Origin: Microbacterium ureisolvens
GTDB taxonomy: Bacteria > Actinomycetota > Actinomycetes > Actinomycetales > Microbacteriaceae
Direction of reading: 5' to 3'
Length of the DNA stretch: 64,000 nucleotides
Assembly: GCF_015278315.1 (NCBI RefSeq)
Contig: NZ_JADIJE010000003.1
Coordinates: forward strand, 248,001 to 312,000
A model generated the notes under the pieces. That model saw nothing but the letters and a program-made list of their open reading frames with translations, was not told the DNA's origin and ran no database searches. Made by a program: the position numbers and the translations under genes. Positions 1 through 7,459 of this stretch are shown here, one piece after another (the stretch's first letter is position 1; each line of letters begins with the position of its first letter).

Positions 1-351
1 GAGCCCGACCTGTTCGATCACGGCATCGACCCGGCTCATCGGCAGCCCGTTCGTGCGGGCTCCGATGCGCAGGTGGCTGACGCCCGTGCGACCCGGGTGC
101 ATGGCCTGAGCGTCCAGGAGCGCCCCGGCCTCGCGCAGCGGCTCTTCGAAGTCGGCATAGTTCCTGCCGCCGACCGTGGCGGATCCCGCGGTGGCGCGGT
201 CCAGCCCCATGATGAGACGCATCGTGGTCGACTTGCCTGCGCCGTTCGGGCCGAGGAAGCCTGTGACCCGTCCGGGCGTCACCTCGAAGGTGAGGTCGTC
301 CACGGCGCGCACCCCGTGGTAGCTCTTCGAGAGCCCGCGGACGGCGATCAC
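1..351 (-). CDS. ABC transporter ATP-binding protein, N-terminal part (cut by window edge)
   Basis: The visible 117 residues are the N-terminal part of an ABC transporter ATPase, which would power an ABC-2 type membrane exporter. Walker A GPNGAGKST lies at residues 34-42; the signature motif and Walker B are beyond the left edge. The GTG start at 351 overlaps the stop of the upstream XRE gene by 4 bases, so the two are probably translationally coupled. The protein closely resembles the ATPase encoded at 1309, which shares the VTGFLGPNGAGKSTTMR segment and an LLDA motif, so the two are probably paralogues. The substrate cannot be told from the sequence. The 3' end and any permease are outside the window. 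Confidence 0.88.
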   Translation of the reverse strand, partial: MIAVRGLSKSYHGVRAVDDLTFEVTPGRVTGFLGPNGAGKSTTMRLIMGLDRATAGSATVGGRNYADFEEPLREAGALLDAQAMHPGRTGVSHLRIGARTNGLPMSRVDAVIEQVGL

Positions 352-602
352 GCGCTCGTCCCGTCAGGATCCGCGCCATCGCCCTCCGCGGACGCCGGCG
401 CCGGCTCCCAGCGGAGCAGGTCGCCGGGCTGGCACTCCAGAGCCTCGCAGAGCGCGTCGAGCGTGGCGAAGCGCACACCCCTGGCGCGGCCGTTCTTGAG
501 GGACGCCAGGTTCGCCGGGGTGATCCCGACGCGATCGGCGAGGGTGCCGACGGCCATCTTGCGACGGGCGAGCATCACATCGATATCGACGACGATGGGC
601 AT
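348..602 (-). CDS. XRE/Cro-C1 family helix-turn-helix regulator
   Basis: This 84-residue protein is almost entirely one Cro/C1-type helix-turn-helix domain (about residues 8-65), with the recognition-helix stretch GITPANLASLKNGRARG. It resembles the small YozG-like regulators that travel with DUF2975 membrane proteins; that pairing is known for the family and is seen here. Its start overlaps the stop of the DUF2975 gene by 4 bases, and its own stop overlaps the ABC ATPase start, so the three genes form one minus-strand operon. The proline- and acid-rich C-terminus has no recognised fold. It probably autoregulates from the AT-rich palindrome upstream of the operon. Confidence 0.85.
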   Translation of the reverse strand: MPIVVDIDVMLARRKMAVGTLADRVGITPANLASLKNGRARGVRFATLDALCEALECQPGDLLRWEPAPASAEGDGADPDGTSA

Positions 603-1087
603 CAGATCATCTCATCCAGCTCGGTGCGCAGCGCGCTGGCTTCGGCTTCGCGGTCGATCGCCTGCCTGAGCAGGTTCTTCATCACGACGACCAGTAGCGC
701 CATGCCCCCGAGCACCAGCGACGCCCCGCAGACCAGTCCGACGATGCCCGGTGCGGTCGTGCCCAGTGCGAGGAGCACCGCCATCGCGAACGCCAGCACA
801 GCGGCCGCCAGGATGGCCCAGATGATCACGTCGACGTACCGGAACGACGACTCAGAGAAGACCGATCCCTTGCGGACCTTGGTGAGCAGCTGCCACACGC
901 AGACGGCGAAAACCTGCATCGTCACCACCCCCAGCACGATCAGCGTCACGAAGACGATGCGCGCCCACAGGAGCTCGCCCTCGAGGTCGCGCCAGATCGC
1001 CGGGACGATGAACGTCTGCACGACCACAGACCCCGCCAGCGCCAGCGCGATCACGACGCGCAGTGCCCAGATTGTTGCCTTCGCCAT
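602..1087 (-). CDS. DUF2975 family membrane protein
   Basis: This 161-residue protein has four hydrophobic segments, at about residues 5-28, 42-68, 90-115 and 120-145, followed by a charged cytoplasmic tail, which matches the DUF2975 family. The ATG at 1087 (MAKATIW) is preferred because it leads straight into the first membrane helix; an in-frame ATG eight codons upstream is less likely. It is the first gene of the DUF2975/XRE/ABC operon and overlaps the regulator by 4 bases. DUF2975 proteins have no proven activity. The context suggests a membrane partner or sensor for the regulator and exporter. Confidence 0.8.
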   Translation of the reverse strand: MAKATIWALRVVIALALAGSVVVQTFIVPAIWRDLEGELLWARIVFVTLIVLGVVTMQVFAVCVWQLLTKVRKGSVFSESSFRYVDVIIWAILAAAVLAFAMAVLLALGTTAPGIVGLVCGASLVLGGMALLVVVMKNLLRQAIDREAEASALRTELDEMI

Positions 1088-1120
1088 GTGACGACCCTTC
1101 TCGCGGAACAACCGAAATGT

Positions 1121-1154
1121 ATCGTTTTACGATTGATTACGCAATCAAAACGAT
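1121..1154. promoter_or_regulatory. AT-rich nested palindrome, probable operator/promoter of the DUF2975-XRE-ABC operon
   Basis: The outer arms are ATCGTTTT (1121-1128) and AAAACGAT (1147-1154); the inner arms are GATTG (1131-1135) and CAATC (1142-1146). A further GATTGCG at 1156-1162 is the reverse complement of CGCAATC at 1140-1146. This is an AT-rich island in a 70 percent GC background, directly upstream of the operon, as expected for an XRE operator. The regulator that binds it is inferred, not shown. Confidence 0.55.
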
Positions 1155-1175
1155 CGATTGCGTTGTCCTGAGGGA

Positions 1176-1221
1176 GACGGATGCCGCGTCCCGGCGCGCG
1201 CGGCGGGCTCCGGCATCCGTC
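1176..1221. terminator. Inverted repeat with GGATGCC core
   Basis: Perfect 11-base arms GACGGATGCCG (1176-1186) and CGGCATCCGTC (1211-1221) flank a 24-base GC-rich loop. There is no T-tract. It sits between divergent genes, so a simple terminator role is uncertain. It belongs to the GGATGCC hairpins seen elsewhere in the window. Confidence 0.35.
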
Positions 1222-1308
1222 ATCTCGGCACCGCGGTACCACCCCGTCACGTCGAAGTCATCCCGCGGGCGGACGCGCCGGATAGGAGTGCGCCCCTAGC
1301 GTGAGGGC

Positions 1309-2220
1309 ATGATCGTTGCAGAACAGCTCACGAAGCGCTTCGGGGACAAGACCGCGGTCTCGCAGGTCTCCTTCACGGTGCAGCCGGGGAAGGTCACGGG
1401 GTTCCTCGGGCCCAATGGCGCCGGCAAGTCCACGACGATGCGCATGATCGTCGGCCTCGACCGGCCGACGGCCGGCACCGTCACGGTGAACGGCAAGCCT
1501 TACGCCCGGTTGCGCGCGCCGCTCACCGAGGTCGGCGTCCTGCTGGACGCCAAGGCGGTGCACACCGGCCGCTCGGCGCGCAACCACCTGCGGGCGATGG
1601 CCGCGACCCACGGCATCGGCCGTGCGCGCGTCGACGAGGTCATCGAGCTCACGGGCCTCGGGCCGGTGGCGAACAAGCGCGCGGGCAAGTTCTCGCTCGG
1701 CATGGGGCAGCGGCTGGGGATCGCGGCGGCGCTTCTCGGCGACCCGCACACCGTGATCCTTGATGAGCCGGTGAACGGCCTGGACCCGGAGGGGGTGCGC
1801 TGGGTGCGGCAGTTCGTGCGGCACCTGGCCGCCGAAGGGCGCACGGTGCTGCTGTCGAGCCACCTCATGAGCGAGATGTCGCTGACGGCCGATCACGTCA
1901 TCGTGCTCGGTCGCGGCAAGGTGCTCGCCGACGCGGAGCTGTCCGAGCTCGTGAGCGCCTGGACGAGCAACACGGTCCGCGTGCGCTCGCCGCGCCTGAC
2001 CGAGCTGGTCGCCGCGGTCGCCGGCCCCGACATCACCGTGACGGCGACCGAGCCGGGCCTCGCCGACATCAACGGCGTGACGGCCGCGTCGCTCGGCGAC
2101 CTCGCCGCCTCGCTCGGCATCCCCGTGCACGAGCTCACCCCGCGCACCGGCTCCCTCGAAGAGGCCTACCTCGCCCTCACCGGCGAAGCCGTCGAGTACA
2201 AGTCCAAGGAGATCGCATGA
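1309..2220 (+). CDS. ABC transporter ATP-binding protein (BcrA-like exporter type)
   Basis: This 303-residue protein is a complete ABC ATPase. Walker A GPNGAGKST is at 34-42, the signature region FSLGMGQRL at about 128, Walker B with VILDEP at about 148, and the switch histidine in LLSSH at about 185. The C-terminal 80 residues resemble the extension of bacitracin/lantibiotic-type drug exporter ATPases. It would drive the permease encoded immediately downstream, whose start overlaps this stop by 4 bases. A TAGCGT hexamer at 1297-1302 lies six bases before the ATG and no Shine-Dalgarno is visible, so the operon mRNA may be leaderless. The next two genes encode a kinase and a regulator that probably control this exporter. 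Confidence 0.92.
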   Translation: MIVAEQLTKRFGDKTAVSQVSFTVQPGKVTGFLGPNGAGKSTTMRMIVGLDRPTAGTVTVNGKPYARLRAPLTEVGVLLDAKAVHTGRSARNHLRAMAATHGIGRARVDEVIELTGLGPVANKRAGKFSLGMGQRLGIAAALLGDPHTVILDEPVNGLDPEGVRWVRQFVRHLAAEGRTVLLSSHLMSEMSLTADHVIVLGRGKVLADAELSELVSAWTSNTVRVRSPRLTELVAAVAGPDITVTATEPGLADINGVTAASLGDLAASLGIPVHELTPRTGSLEEAYLALTGEAVEYKSKEIA

Positions 2221-3026
2221 CCACCCTCGCCACCGAACCCGCGCTGCGCTCGCACGCCGGCTCGTCGTCCCCCCACCGTCTGAGCTTCGGCCGCGTGCTG
2301 CGCAGCGAGGCGATCAAGATCGTCACGCTGCGCTCCACCTGGTGGTCGCTCGGTGTCGCCGCGGCGCTGTCGATCGGCATCTCGATGATGATCGCGGCAG
2401 CCTCCGAGAGCTTCGGCGGGGGCTTCCCCGCGGTGAACGCGATCCTCTCGCCGACGCAGTTCACCATGCTCGTCGCCGGCATCCTCGGAGCGATCGTCAT
2501 CACGGGCGAGTACTCGACCGGCATGATCCGCTCGACCCTCACGGCGGAGCCGCGGCGCGGCACGGTCGTGCTGGCGAAGGCCGTGGTCGTCGCCGCGCTC
2601 ATGGCGGTCACGACCGTCGTCAGCTACGCGATCGCGATCGCCGCGACGGCGCCGATCCTCAGCGAGGGCATCGACTGGTCCGAGCCGGCGCAGTCCGTGG
2701 TGCCGCTGGCGTACGGCGTGCTCTCCATGGTCGTGTTCACGCTCCTGGGCCTCGGCTTCGGATTCATCGTGCGCAACGGCGCAGGCGCCATCGCCGCCAC
2801 GGTCGGCGTGCTGTTCGTGCTGCCCATCGTGTTCAGCCTCTTCTCCATGGCCGGCGAGGGCTGGCAGTGGATCGTCGACCTCGGGCAGTACCTGCCGATG
2901 AACGCGGCCGCCACCCTGACCTCGCCCGGCAACGAAGAGGTCCTGCCGTCGCTCCTCGCGCTCGCGGGCTGGGCGATCGTGCCGCTCGTCCTCGGGTGGG
3001 GCGTCCTGCGCACACGGGATGCGTGA
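2217..3026 (+). CDS. ABC-2 type transporter permease
   Basis: This 269-residue integral membrane protein has about six hydrophobic segments, including stretches at residues 45-62, 80-98, 128-148, 165-185, 190-212 and 245-262, the layout of an ABC-2 permease subunit. The EYSTGMIRSTL stretch near residue 97 is typical of bacitracin-export type permeases. Its ATG overlaps the ATPase stop (ATGA, 2217-2220), indicating translational coupling and a stoichiometric complex. The role is export of a peptide, lipid or drug; the sequence does not tell which. Confidence 0.88.
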   Translation: MTTLATEPALRSHAGSSSPHRLSFGRVLRSEAIKIVTLRSTWWSLGVAAALSIGISMMIAAASESFGGGFPAVNAILSPTQFTMLVAGILGAIVITGEYSTGMIRSTLTAEPRRGTVVLAKAVVVAALMAVTTVVSYAIAIAATAPILSEGIDWSEPAQSVVPLAYGVLSMVVFTLLGLGFGFIVRNGAGAIAATVGVLFVLPIVFSLFSMAGEGWQWIVDLGQYLPMNAAATLTSPGNEEVLPSLLALAGWAIVPLVLGWGVLRTRDA

Positions 3027-3043
3027 CGCGTAGAGTCGACCGG

Positions 3044-4336
3044 ATGTCCCGCAGAGGCGACCAGCCCGTCGTCGGTGCCGCTCCCGGCGCCGACGACGGG
3101 CTGCTGCTGCCCCGGCCGCCCGGCGTTCTCCGGCGCTTCTGGGCGCGGCATCCGCGATTCACCGACGCTCTCGTCGCCGGCATCGCGCTGCTCCTCTCGC
3201 TGCCGGCGGCCACGTTCCGCTCGGGCTTCCCGACGCAGCCCACACCCGCGCAGGTGTGGTTCGCGGTCGTGCTCGTCGTGCTCGCGTGCGTGGCGCTGCT
3301 GCTGCGTCGCACGCGGCCGCTCCTCGTGTTCGCGGCGTGCGTGCTCCCCGCCGTGGTGCTGCCGCCGAGTCTCGTGCCGGTCACCCACCTCCTGCCGGCC
3401 TTCGCGCTCTACGCCGTCGCCGCCTATCGCTCCGCCCGCGCATGCTGGATCGCCTTCGGCGTCGCGAGCGCCGCGTTCGCGCTCTCGACCGGCGCGGCGG
3501 TGATCACCGCTCCCGCGGAGGTCAGCCTGCTGGTGACCACCCTCGTCTCGGGTGTGGTGGCGATGCTCGTGGGCGGGCTGCTCGGCACCAACGTGGGCAA
3601 CCGTCGCCGGTATCTGCAGGCCCTCATCGACCGCTCGCGTCAGCTGCTGGTCGAGCGCGACCAGCAGGCGCAGCTCGCCGCCGCGGCCGAGCGCACCCGC
3701 ATCGCGCGAGAGATGCACGACATCGTCTCGCACAACCTCACCGTGGTCGTCGCGCTGGCCGAGGGTGCGACGGCGACGCCGGATCCCGAGCGCGCGCGGG
3801 CGGCGACGCAGCAGATCGCCGACACGGCTCGCGGTGCGCTCGCCGAGATGCGCGCCATGCTGGGCGTGCTCCGCGACCCCGACGCACGTCCCGGTGCACT
3901 GCTCGCGCCCTTGGAGTCGGCGACCGTCGTAGATGCCGTCGAGGCGGCCCAGCGTGCCGGCTTCCCGGTGGTGCTCCACACCGAGGGCGCCCTCGACGAC
4001 GTGCCCGCCGACATCCGGCTGGCGACGACCCGCATCGTGCAGGAGTCGCTCACGAACGCGATGCGCCACGCGGCGCTCGCCACCCTCATCGACGCGCGTG
4101 TGGTGGTCGGCCGCACCGCCGTGGACATCTCCGTCACCAACGACGGGGTCGCGTCGGGCGTCGCCGGCGCCGAGCCCGGCTCGCGCGGCGGCTACGGCAT
4201 CCCAGGACTCCGGGAGCGAGCCGCTCACGTCGGCGGCACGCTCGAGGCCGGCCCGGCCGACGGCAGGCGCTGGACCGTCAGCGCGCAGCTTCCCCTTCCC
4301 CTTCCCGCAACGGCACCCGAGGAGCGTGAACCGTGA
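3044..4336 (+). CDS. Sensor histidine kinase (HisKA_3 family)
   Basis: This 430-residue kinase has an N-terminal region with about four to five membrane helices, a short coiled region, an H-box REMHDIVSHNLTVV at about residues 223-236 with the phospho-accepting His, an N-box around QESLTNAMRHA, and a C-terminal ATPase with a GYGIPGLRERA G-box. This is the NarX/DesK class that pairs with LuxR-type regulators. A TAGAGT hexamer at 3031-3036 sits seven bases before the ATG with no Shine-Dalgarno, so it may have its own leaderless promoter 17 bases after the permease. The partner regulator overlaps its stop by 4 bases. The signal is unknown. Confidence 0.92.
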   Translation: MSRRGDQPVVGAAPGADDGLLLPRPPGVLRRFWARHPRFTDALVAGIALLLSLPAATFRSGFPTQPTPAQVWFAVVLVVLACVALLLRRTRPLLVFAACVLPAVVLPPSLVPVTHLLPAFALYAVAAYRSARACWIAFGVASAAFALSTGAAVITAPAEVSLLVTTLVSGVVAMLVGGLLGTNVGNRRRYLQALIDRSRQLLVERDQQAQLAAAAERTRIAREMHDIVSHNLTVVVALAEGATATPDPERARAATQQIADTARGALAEMRAMLGVLRDPDARPGALLAPLESATVVDAVEAAQRAGFPVVLHTEGALDDVPADIRLATTRIVQESLTNAMRHAALATLIDARVVVGRTAVDISVTNDGVASGVAGAEPGSRGGYGIPGLRERAAHVGGTLEAGPADGRRWTVSAQLPLPLPATAPEEREP

Positions 4337-5028
4337 CAGAGCGCATCCGCGTCCTGCTCGTCGACGATCAGGAGCTGATCCGGCTGGGCTTCCGCCTGGT
4401 GCTCGAGGCCGAGCCCGACATCGAGGTGGTCGGCGAGGCCGCCGACGGTGACGAAGCGGTGAGCGCCGTCGCCGGTCACAGCCCCGACGTGGTGCTGATG
4501 GACATACGGATGCCGCGCACCGACGGCATCGCCGCCACCCGCGCCATCGTGCAGACCCACCCGGCGACCCGGGTGCTCGTCCTCACGACGTTCGACCTCG
4601 ACGAGTACGCGTTCGGGGCGTTGGATGCCGGAGCCAGCGGCTTCCTGCTCAAAGACGCTCAGCGCACCGAGCTGATCACGGCGATCCGCGCCGTGCACCG
4701 CGGCGACGCGGTGCTGGCGCCGGCGGTCACCAGACGGGTGATCGAGCGTGCGCGCACCGGACGGGATGCGGCGCCCGTGCCCGCGGGCCCGGACCCGCTG
4801 GGCGAGCTCACCGAGCGGGAGCGCGAGGTGCTCCACGCGATCGCCGAGGGGCTCACCAATGCGGAGATCGCGCAGCACCTCTTCCTCAGCGAGTCCACTG
4901 TGAAGACCCACGTCGGCCGCGTGCTCGCCAAGGTCGGCGCCCGCGATCGCGTCCAGGCCGTGATCCTGGCCCACCGGCACGGGCTGGTCGACTCGTGGGC
5001 CGGGGATGCCGGAGGCGCTGCAGGCTGA
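4333..5028 (+). CDS. LuxR/NarL-family response regulator
   Basis: This 231-residue regulator has an N-terminal receiver domain (residues 1-125; phospho-acceptor Asp in VLMDIRMP at about 56, conserved Lys in LLKDA at about 107) and a C-terminal LuxR-type helix-turn-helix (about 158-222; LTEREREVLHAIAEG and NAEIAQHLFLSESTVKTHV). The GTG start at 4333 overlaps the kinase stop, so the pair is co-translated. It most likely controls the ABC exporter at 1309-3026, by analogy with similarly arranged modules. Confidence 0.93.
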   Translation: MTERIRVLLVDDQELIRLGFRLVLEAEPDIEVVGEAADGDEAVSAVAGHSPDVVLMDIRMPRTDGIAATRAIVQTHPATRVLVLTTFDLDEYAFGALDAGASGFLLKDAQRTELITAIRAVHRGDAVLAPAVTRRVIERARTGRDAAPVPAGPDPLGELTEREREVLHAIAEGLTNAEIAQHLFLSESTVKTHVGRVLAKVGARDRVQAVILAHRHGLVDSWAGDAGGAAG

Positions 5029-5044
5029 CTCCCGCGGGGGAGGA

Positions 5045-5074
5045 GGGCGCCCCGCCGCCTCAGCTGCGGCGCCC
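5045..5074. terminator. Candidate bidirectional terminator hairpin
   Basis: Arms GGGCGCC (5045-5051) and GGCGCCC (5068-5074), with a further CGCCGC/GCGGCG pairing inside, lie between the convergent ends of the response regulator (5028) and the small minus-strand gene (5084). There is no clear T-tract. Confidence 0.4.
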
Positions 5075-5083
5075 GGTGCCGCG

Positions 5084-5269
5084 CTAAGACGCCGATTCCT
5101 CCCGGGTGTCGGCGGTGTGGTCTCGGACGTCGGGCTCCGCGCGGAGCACATCGGCGATCTCCTCCTCGGGGCGCGGGGCGATCGTCTCGTCCTCCTCGAG
5201 CTCGGGGATGCTCGGCTCGCCGGGGGCTGGGACGTGGGGCTGCCACGAGTGGTGGTCGTCAGTGGACAC
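5084..5269 (-). CDS. Small acidic hypothetical protein
   Basis: This 61-residue acidic protein (MSTDDHHSWQPH..., with a run of Glu and Asp around EEDETIAPRPEEE) has no recognised domain and no membrane segment. The GTG start at 5269 is chosen because AAGGA lies about seven bases upstream; a longer reading from 5320 has no such site. It lies between the HxlR gene and a convergent response regulator. Codon use is ordinary for the window. It could be a disordered lineage-specific protein; no function is assigned. Confidence 0.55.
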   Translation of the reverse strand: MSTDDHHSWQPHVPAPGEPSIPELEEDETIAPRPEEEIADVLRAEPDVRDHTADTREESAS

Positions 5270-5323
5270 CGCGAATCCTTCCGTCGGCACAGTGCCAGCG
5301 TACGACTCGCGCGGGGGCACCCG

Positions 5324-5800
5324 TCAGGAGCGCGCGCGATCGCCGCCTCGGCGGTTCGCCAGGTACTCCGCCGGCATGCCGGGTCCGATGCGGATCGCGA
5401 CCTCGTCGGCGGTGACGGTGCCGCACCGGTCGCACACCGCCTGGGCGTGCACGGCGCTGTCGCACGCGGAGTGACGGTACAGGATCGGCGGATCGATCGG
5501 CGACGCCCAGTCGTCGCCCCACTCGGTGAGGGCGATGAGCGCCACCGCCAGGGCATGGCCTTTACCCGTGAGCACGTAGTCCGCTGCGCCTTCGCGGGCC
5601 ATGATCCCCGTGGCGACGAAGGCCTCCAGCCGGGAGGAGAGCACGTTGGTCGCGATCCCGAGGTTGTGCTGGAAGTCGCCGAACCGCGTCACGCCCGCGA
5701 ACAGCGCGTCGCGGATGATGAGCAGGCTCCATCGCTCTCCCACGAGCTCGAGCGATCGGGCGATCGAGCACACCTGCGAGTCGTACGTCTTGCCCAGCAT
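5324..5800 (-). CDS. HxlR-family transcriptional regulator with C-terminal CxxC
   Basis: This 158-residue regulator carries a winged helix HxlR domain over residues 8-100: CSIARSLELVGERWSLLIIR, then TRFGDFQHNLGIATNVLSSRL as the recognition region. A C-terminal tail with CDSAVHAQAVCDRCG may bind a metal or sense thiol stress. HxlR proteins act as dimers responding to redox or aldehyde signals. A TAGGCT -10-like hexamer (minus strand, 5812-5807) ends six bases before the ATG, implying a leaderless message. Two mirror-image operators at 5816-5863 separate it from the divergent SRPBCC gene, so it very likely represses both itself and that gene. Confidence 0.88.
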   Translation of the reverse strand: MLGKTYDSQVCSIARSLELVGERWSLLIIRDALFAGVTRFGDFQHNLGIATNVLSSRLEAFVATGIMAREGAADYVLTGKGHALAVALIALTEWGDDWASPIDPPILYRHSACDSAVHAQAVCDRCGTVTADEVAIRIGPGMPAEYLANRRGGDRARS

Positions 5801-5815
5801 GGATCGAGCCTAACA

Positions 5816-5863
5816 CTTGCGTGATGCAAGTCCACGGGTCTAAGGTCGCTTGCATCACGCAAG
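5816..5863. promoter_or_regulatory. Twin HxlR operators in divergent promoter
   Basis: CTTGCGTGATGCAAG (5816-5830) and its exact reverse complement CTTGCATCACGCAAG (5849-5863) are spaced 33 bases start to start, about three helical turns. Each has CTTGC/GCAAG arms. Operator 1 overlaps a TTGCGT -35 (5817-5822); a TAAGGT -10 follows at 5841-5846, and operator 2 covers the expected start of transcription of the SRPBCC gene. Binding by the adjacent HxlR protein is inferred. Confidence 0.75.
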
Positions 5864-5900
5864 TTATGCCCTCTCCGAGGGCGAGCAAAGGAGCACTGAC

Positions 5901-6416
5901 ATGGCGGACTTCACGACCACGATCACCGTGGACGCCACGGGACAGCAGGCGTTCGACGCGATCAACGACGTCGCCGGCTGGTGGGGCCGGATCACCGGGA
6001 CGACGACGACCGTCGGCGACGAGTTCGTGTACGTCGTCCCCGGACTGCACTACAGCGGCTTCCAGGTGATGGAGCTCGAGCCGGGCCGCCGGATCGTGTG
6101 GCGGGTGACCGGGAGCTATCTGGACTTCGTCGCGGACCATCTGGAGTGGACCGGCACGAGCGTCCGGTTCGAGATCGAGGAGCAGGGCGCCGGCGCGCGG
6201 ATCACGTTCACCCACGACGGGCTGGCGCCCGAGGACGAGTGCTACGAAGTGTGCTCGAACGCCTGGAGCATGTTCGTGAACGGCAGCCTCAAGTCGTTCA
6301 TCGACACCGGAGTCGGGGCGCCCTACACGTTCGCCGGCGACGAGGCCCTGACGACCGAGGATCACGACGCGCTGCACCGTGAGGTCGCCGCGGCCGTGGG
6401 GCGCACAGAGGGCTGA
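5901..6416 (+). CDS. SRPBCC (START/AHSA1-like) domain protein
   Basis: This 171-residue protein is one SRPBCC-type helix-grip domain: TITVDATGQQAFDAINDV at the N-terminus, a central GWWGRITG segment, and a C-terminal helix around NAWSMFVNGSLKSFID. Such domains bind hydrophobic ligands and include AHSA1-like proteins. AAAGGAG at 5888-5894, seven bases before the ATG, sets the start. It is the only gene downstream of the twin operators and is divergent from the HxlR regulator, so it probably handles or senses the stress that regulator responds to. The ligand is unknown. Confidence 0.82.
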   Translation: MADFTTTITVDATGQQAFDAINDVAGWWGRITGTTTTVGDEFVYVVPGLHYSGFQVMELEPGRRIVWRVTGSYLDFVADHLEWTGTSVRFEIEEQGAGARITFTHDGLAPEDECYEVCSNAWSMFVNGSLKSFIDTGVGAPYTFAGDEALTTEDHDALHREVAAAVGRTEG

Positions 6417-6548
6417 GGTCGTCGGCCCGGGCGTGTGGTTACGCGCTCGGGCGCGTGGTCCCGGGCGCCGAGGGCGCGCGCACGTGCGCCCGCGTACGGA
6501 CGAACGTGCGCCCGGGTCGATGTCGTCGGTCCCGCATAGAGTGCGCGC

Positions 6549-7379
6549 ATGGCGGAGCGGGTGGAGTTGTGGTGGGCGCGACGCCAGTTCTCCAAGGGCG
6601 CCGAGGTGCCCTACCAGATCGGGGCTTACCGGTCGGCGTGGGCGTCCTACCCCGCTCTGGTCCGTCAGTATCACCCGGAGCTCAACGCCGGGATCACCCT
6701 GACGCAGATCCCCCCGGCGGCCGACGTGCTGCTGCTGTGGGAGTGCGAGGCCGGCCACCGCTTCGCCGCGACGCCCTCGGAGCAGCGTGCCCGCCCCGGC
6801 CGCGAGCGTCGACGGTCGGCGTGGTGCCCCGAGTGCTCCACTCTGGCGCGACCTCCGAGGGTGAGTGCGGGCGCGCCCGCCGCTGAGGCGCCCCGGCGGG
6901 GCAAGCCGTCGCGCAGACTGTGTTCCAAGACGCCCGACCTGCCTGTGGGTGAGGCGTTCTCGAGCGTCTGTGCGCCCAAGCCCGCCTCCGCCGCCGAGGC
7001 TCGCCTGCGATCCGACATCTTCGAGAGCCTCGCTGTCACGACGGGATGCAACGCGATCAGGACGGCGCGACCGTTCTTCGATCATCTCGAGGTGTGGCCC
7101 GACATCCTTCTGCCTGAGCTGCGCATCGCGGTCGAGTACGACACCGTGGGCAAGCACGGCTTGGAGCACGTGGGCAGGCGCGAAGACGTCGACCGGCGGA
7201 AGGACCGTGCGGTGCGGGCGTCGGGGTGGGAGGTCGTGCGGCTGCGCACGGGCAAGCTGGAGCCTCTCGGGCCGTACGACCTGCAGCTGGCGTCGTGGAC
7301 GAAGCGCGGCCGGGAGCGGCTGCTCGACGCGTTCCGCGAGATCCGCGGGCCGCTGCTCGTCGACGCGTACCTGCGCTGA
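6549..7379 (+). CDS. Zinc-ribbon protein fused to Vsr/DUF559-like endonuclease domain
   Basis: This 276-residue protein has an N-terminal region like the DUF4379-type probable zinc-ribbon (YHPELN, then LLLWECEAGHRF and, 29 residues later, WCPEC, giving CxxxGH and CxxC metal sites at residues 60-100) and a C-terminal domain like very-short-patch-repair/DUF559 restriction-like endonucleases. In the latter, DILLPELRIAVEYDTVGKH (about residues 185-203) supplies Asp/Glu metal ligands, followed by RRKDRAVRASGWEVVRLR. Known relatives of the zinc-ribbon often occur as repeats; this one is single. TAGAGT at 6537-6542, six bases before the ATG, suggests a leaderless monocistronic message. DNA repair or defence is possible; neither is demonstrated. 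Confidence 0.7.
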   Translation: MAERVELWWARRQFSKGAEVPYQIGAYRSAWASYPALVRQYHPELNAGITLTQIPPAADVLLLWECEAGHRFAATPSEQRARPGRERRRSAWCPECSTLARPPRVSAGAPAAEAPRRGKPSRRLCSKTPDLPVGEAFSSVCAPKPASAAEARLRSDIFESLAVTTGCNAIRTARPFFDHLEVWPDILLPELRIAVEYDTVGKHGLEHVGRREDVDRRKDRAVRASGWEVVRLRTGKLEPLGPYDLQLASWTKRGRERLLDAFREIRGPLLVDAYLR

Positions 7380-7400
7380 GCCTGGTCGCGGATCCCGCCC

Positions 7401-7445
7401 TTGCACAACGCCTCGGCGAATGCCTACTATCGAACATAGATTCGA
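7401..7445 (+). promoter_or_regulatory. Promoter with overlapping LexA (SOS) box
   Basis: TTGCAC (7401-7406) and TACTAT (7425-7430), spaced 18 bases, form a good sigma-70-like promoter. TCGAACATAGATTCGA (7430-7445) matches the actinobacterial SOS box TCGAACRNRYGTTYGA at 14 of 16 positions and overlaps the last base of the -10, the classic position for LexA repression. A GAGGAGG ribosome site follows. Confidence 0.7.
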
Positions 7446-7459
7446 ATGAGGAGGCCAAC

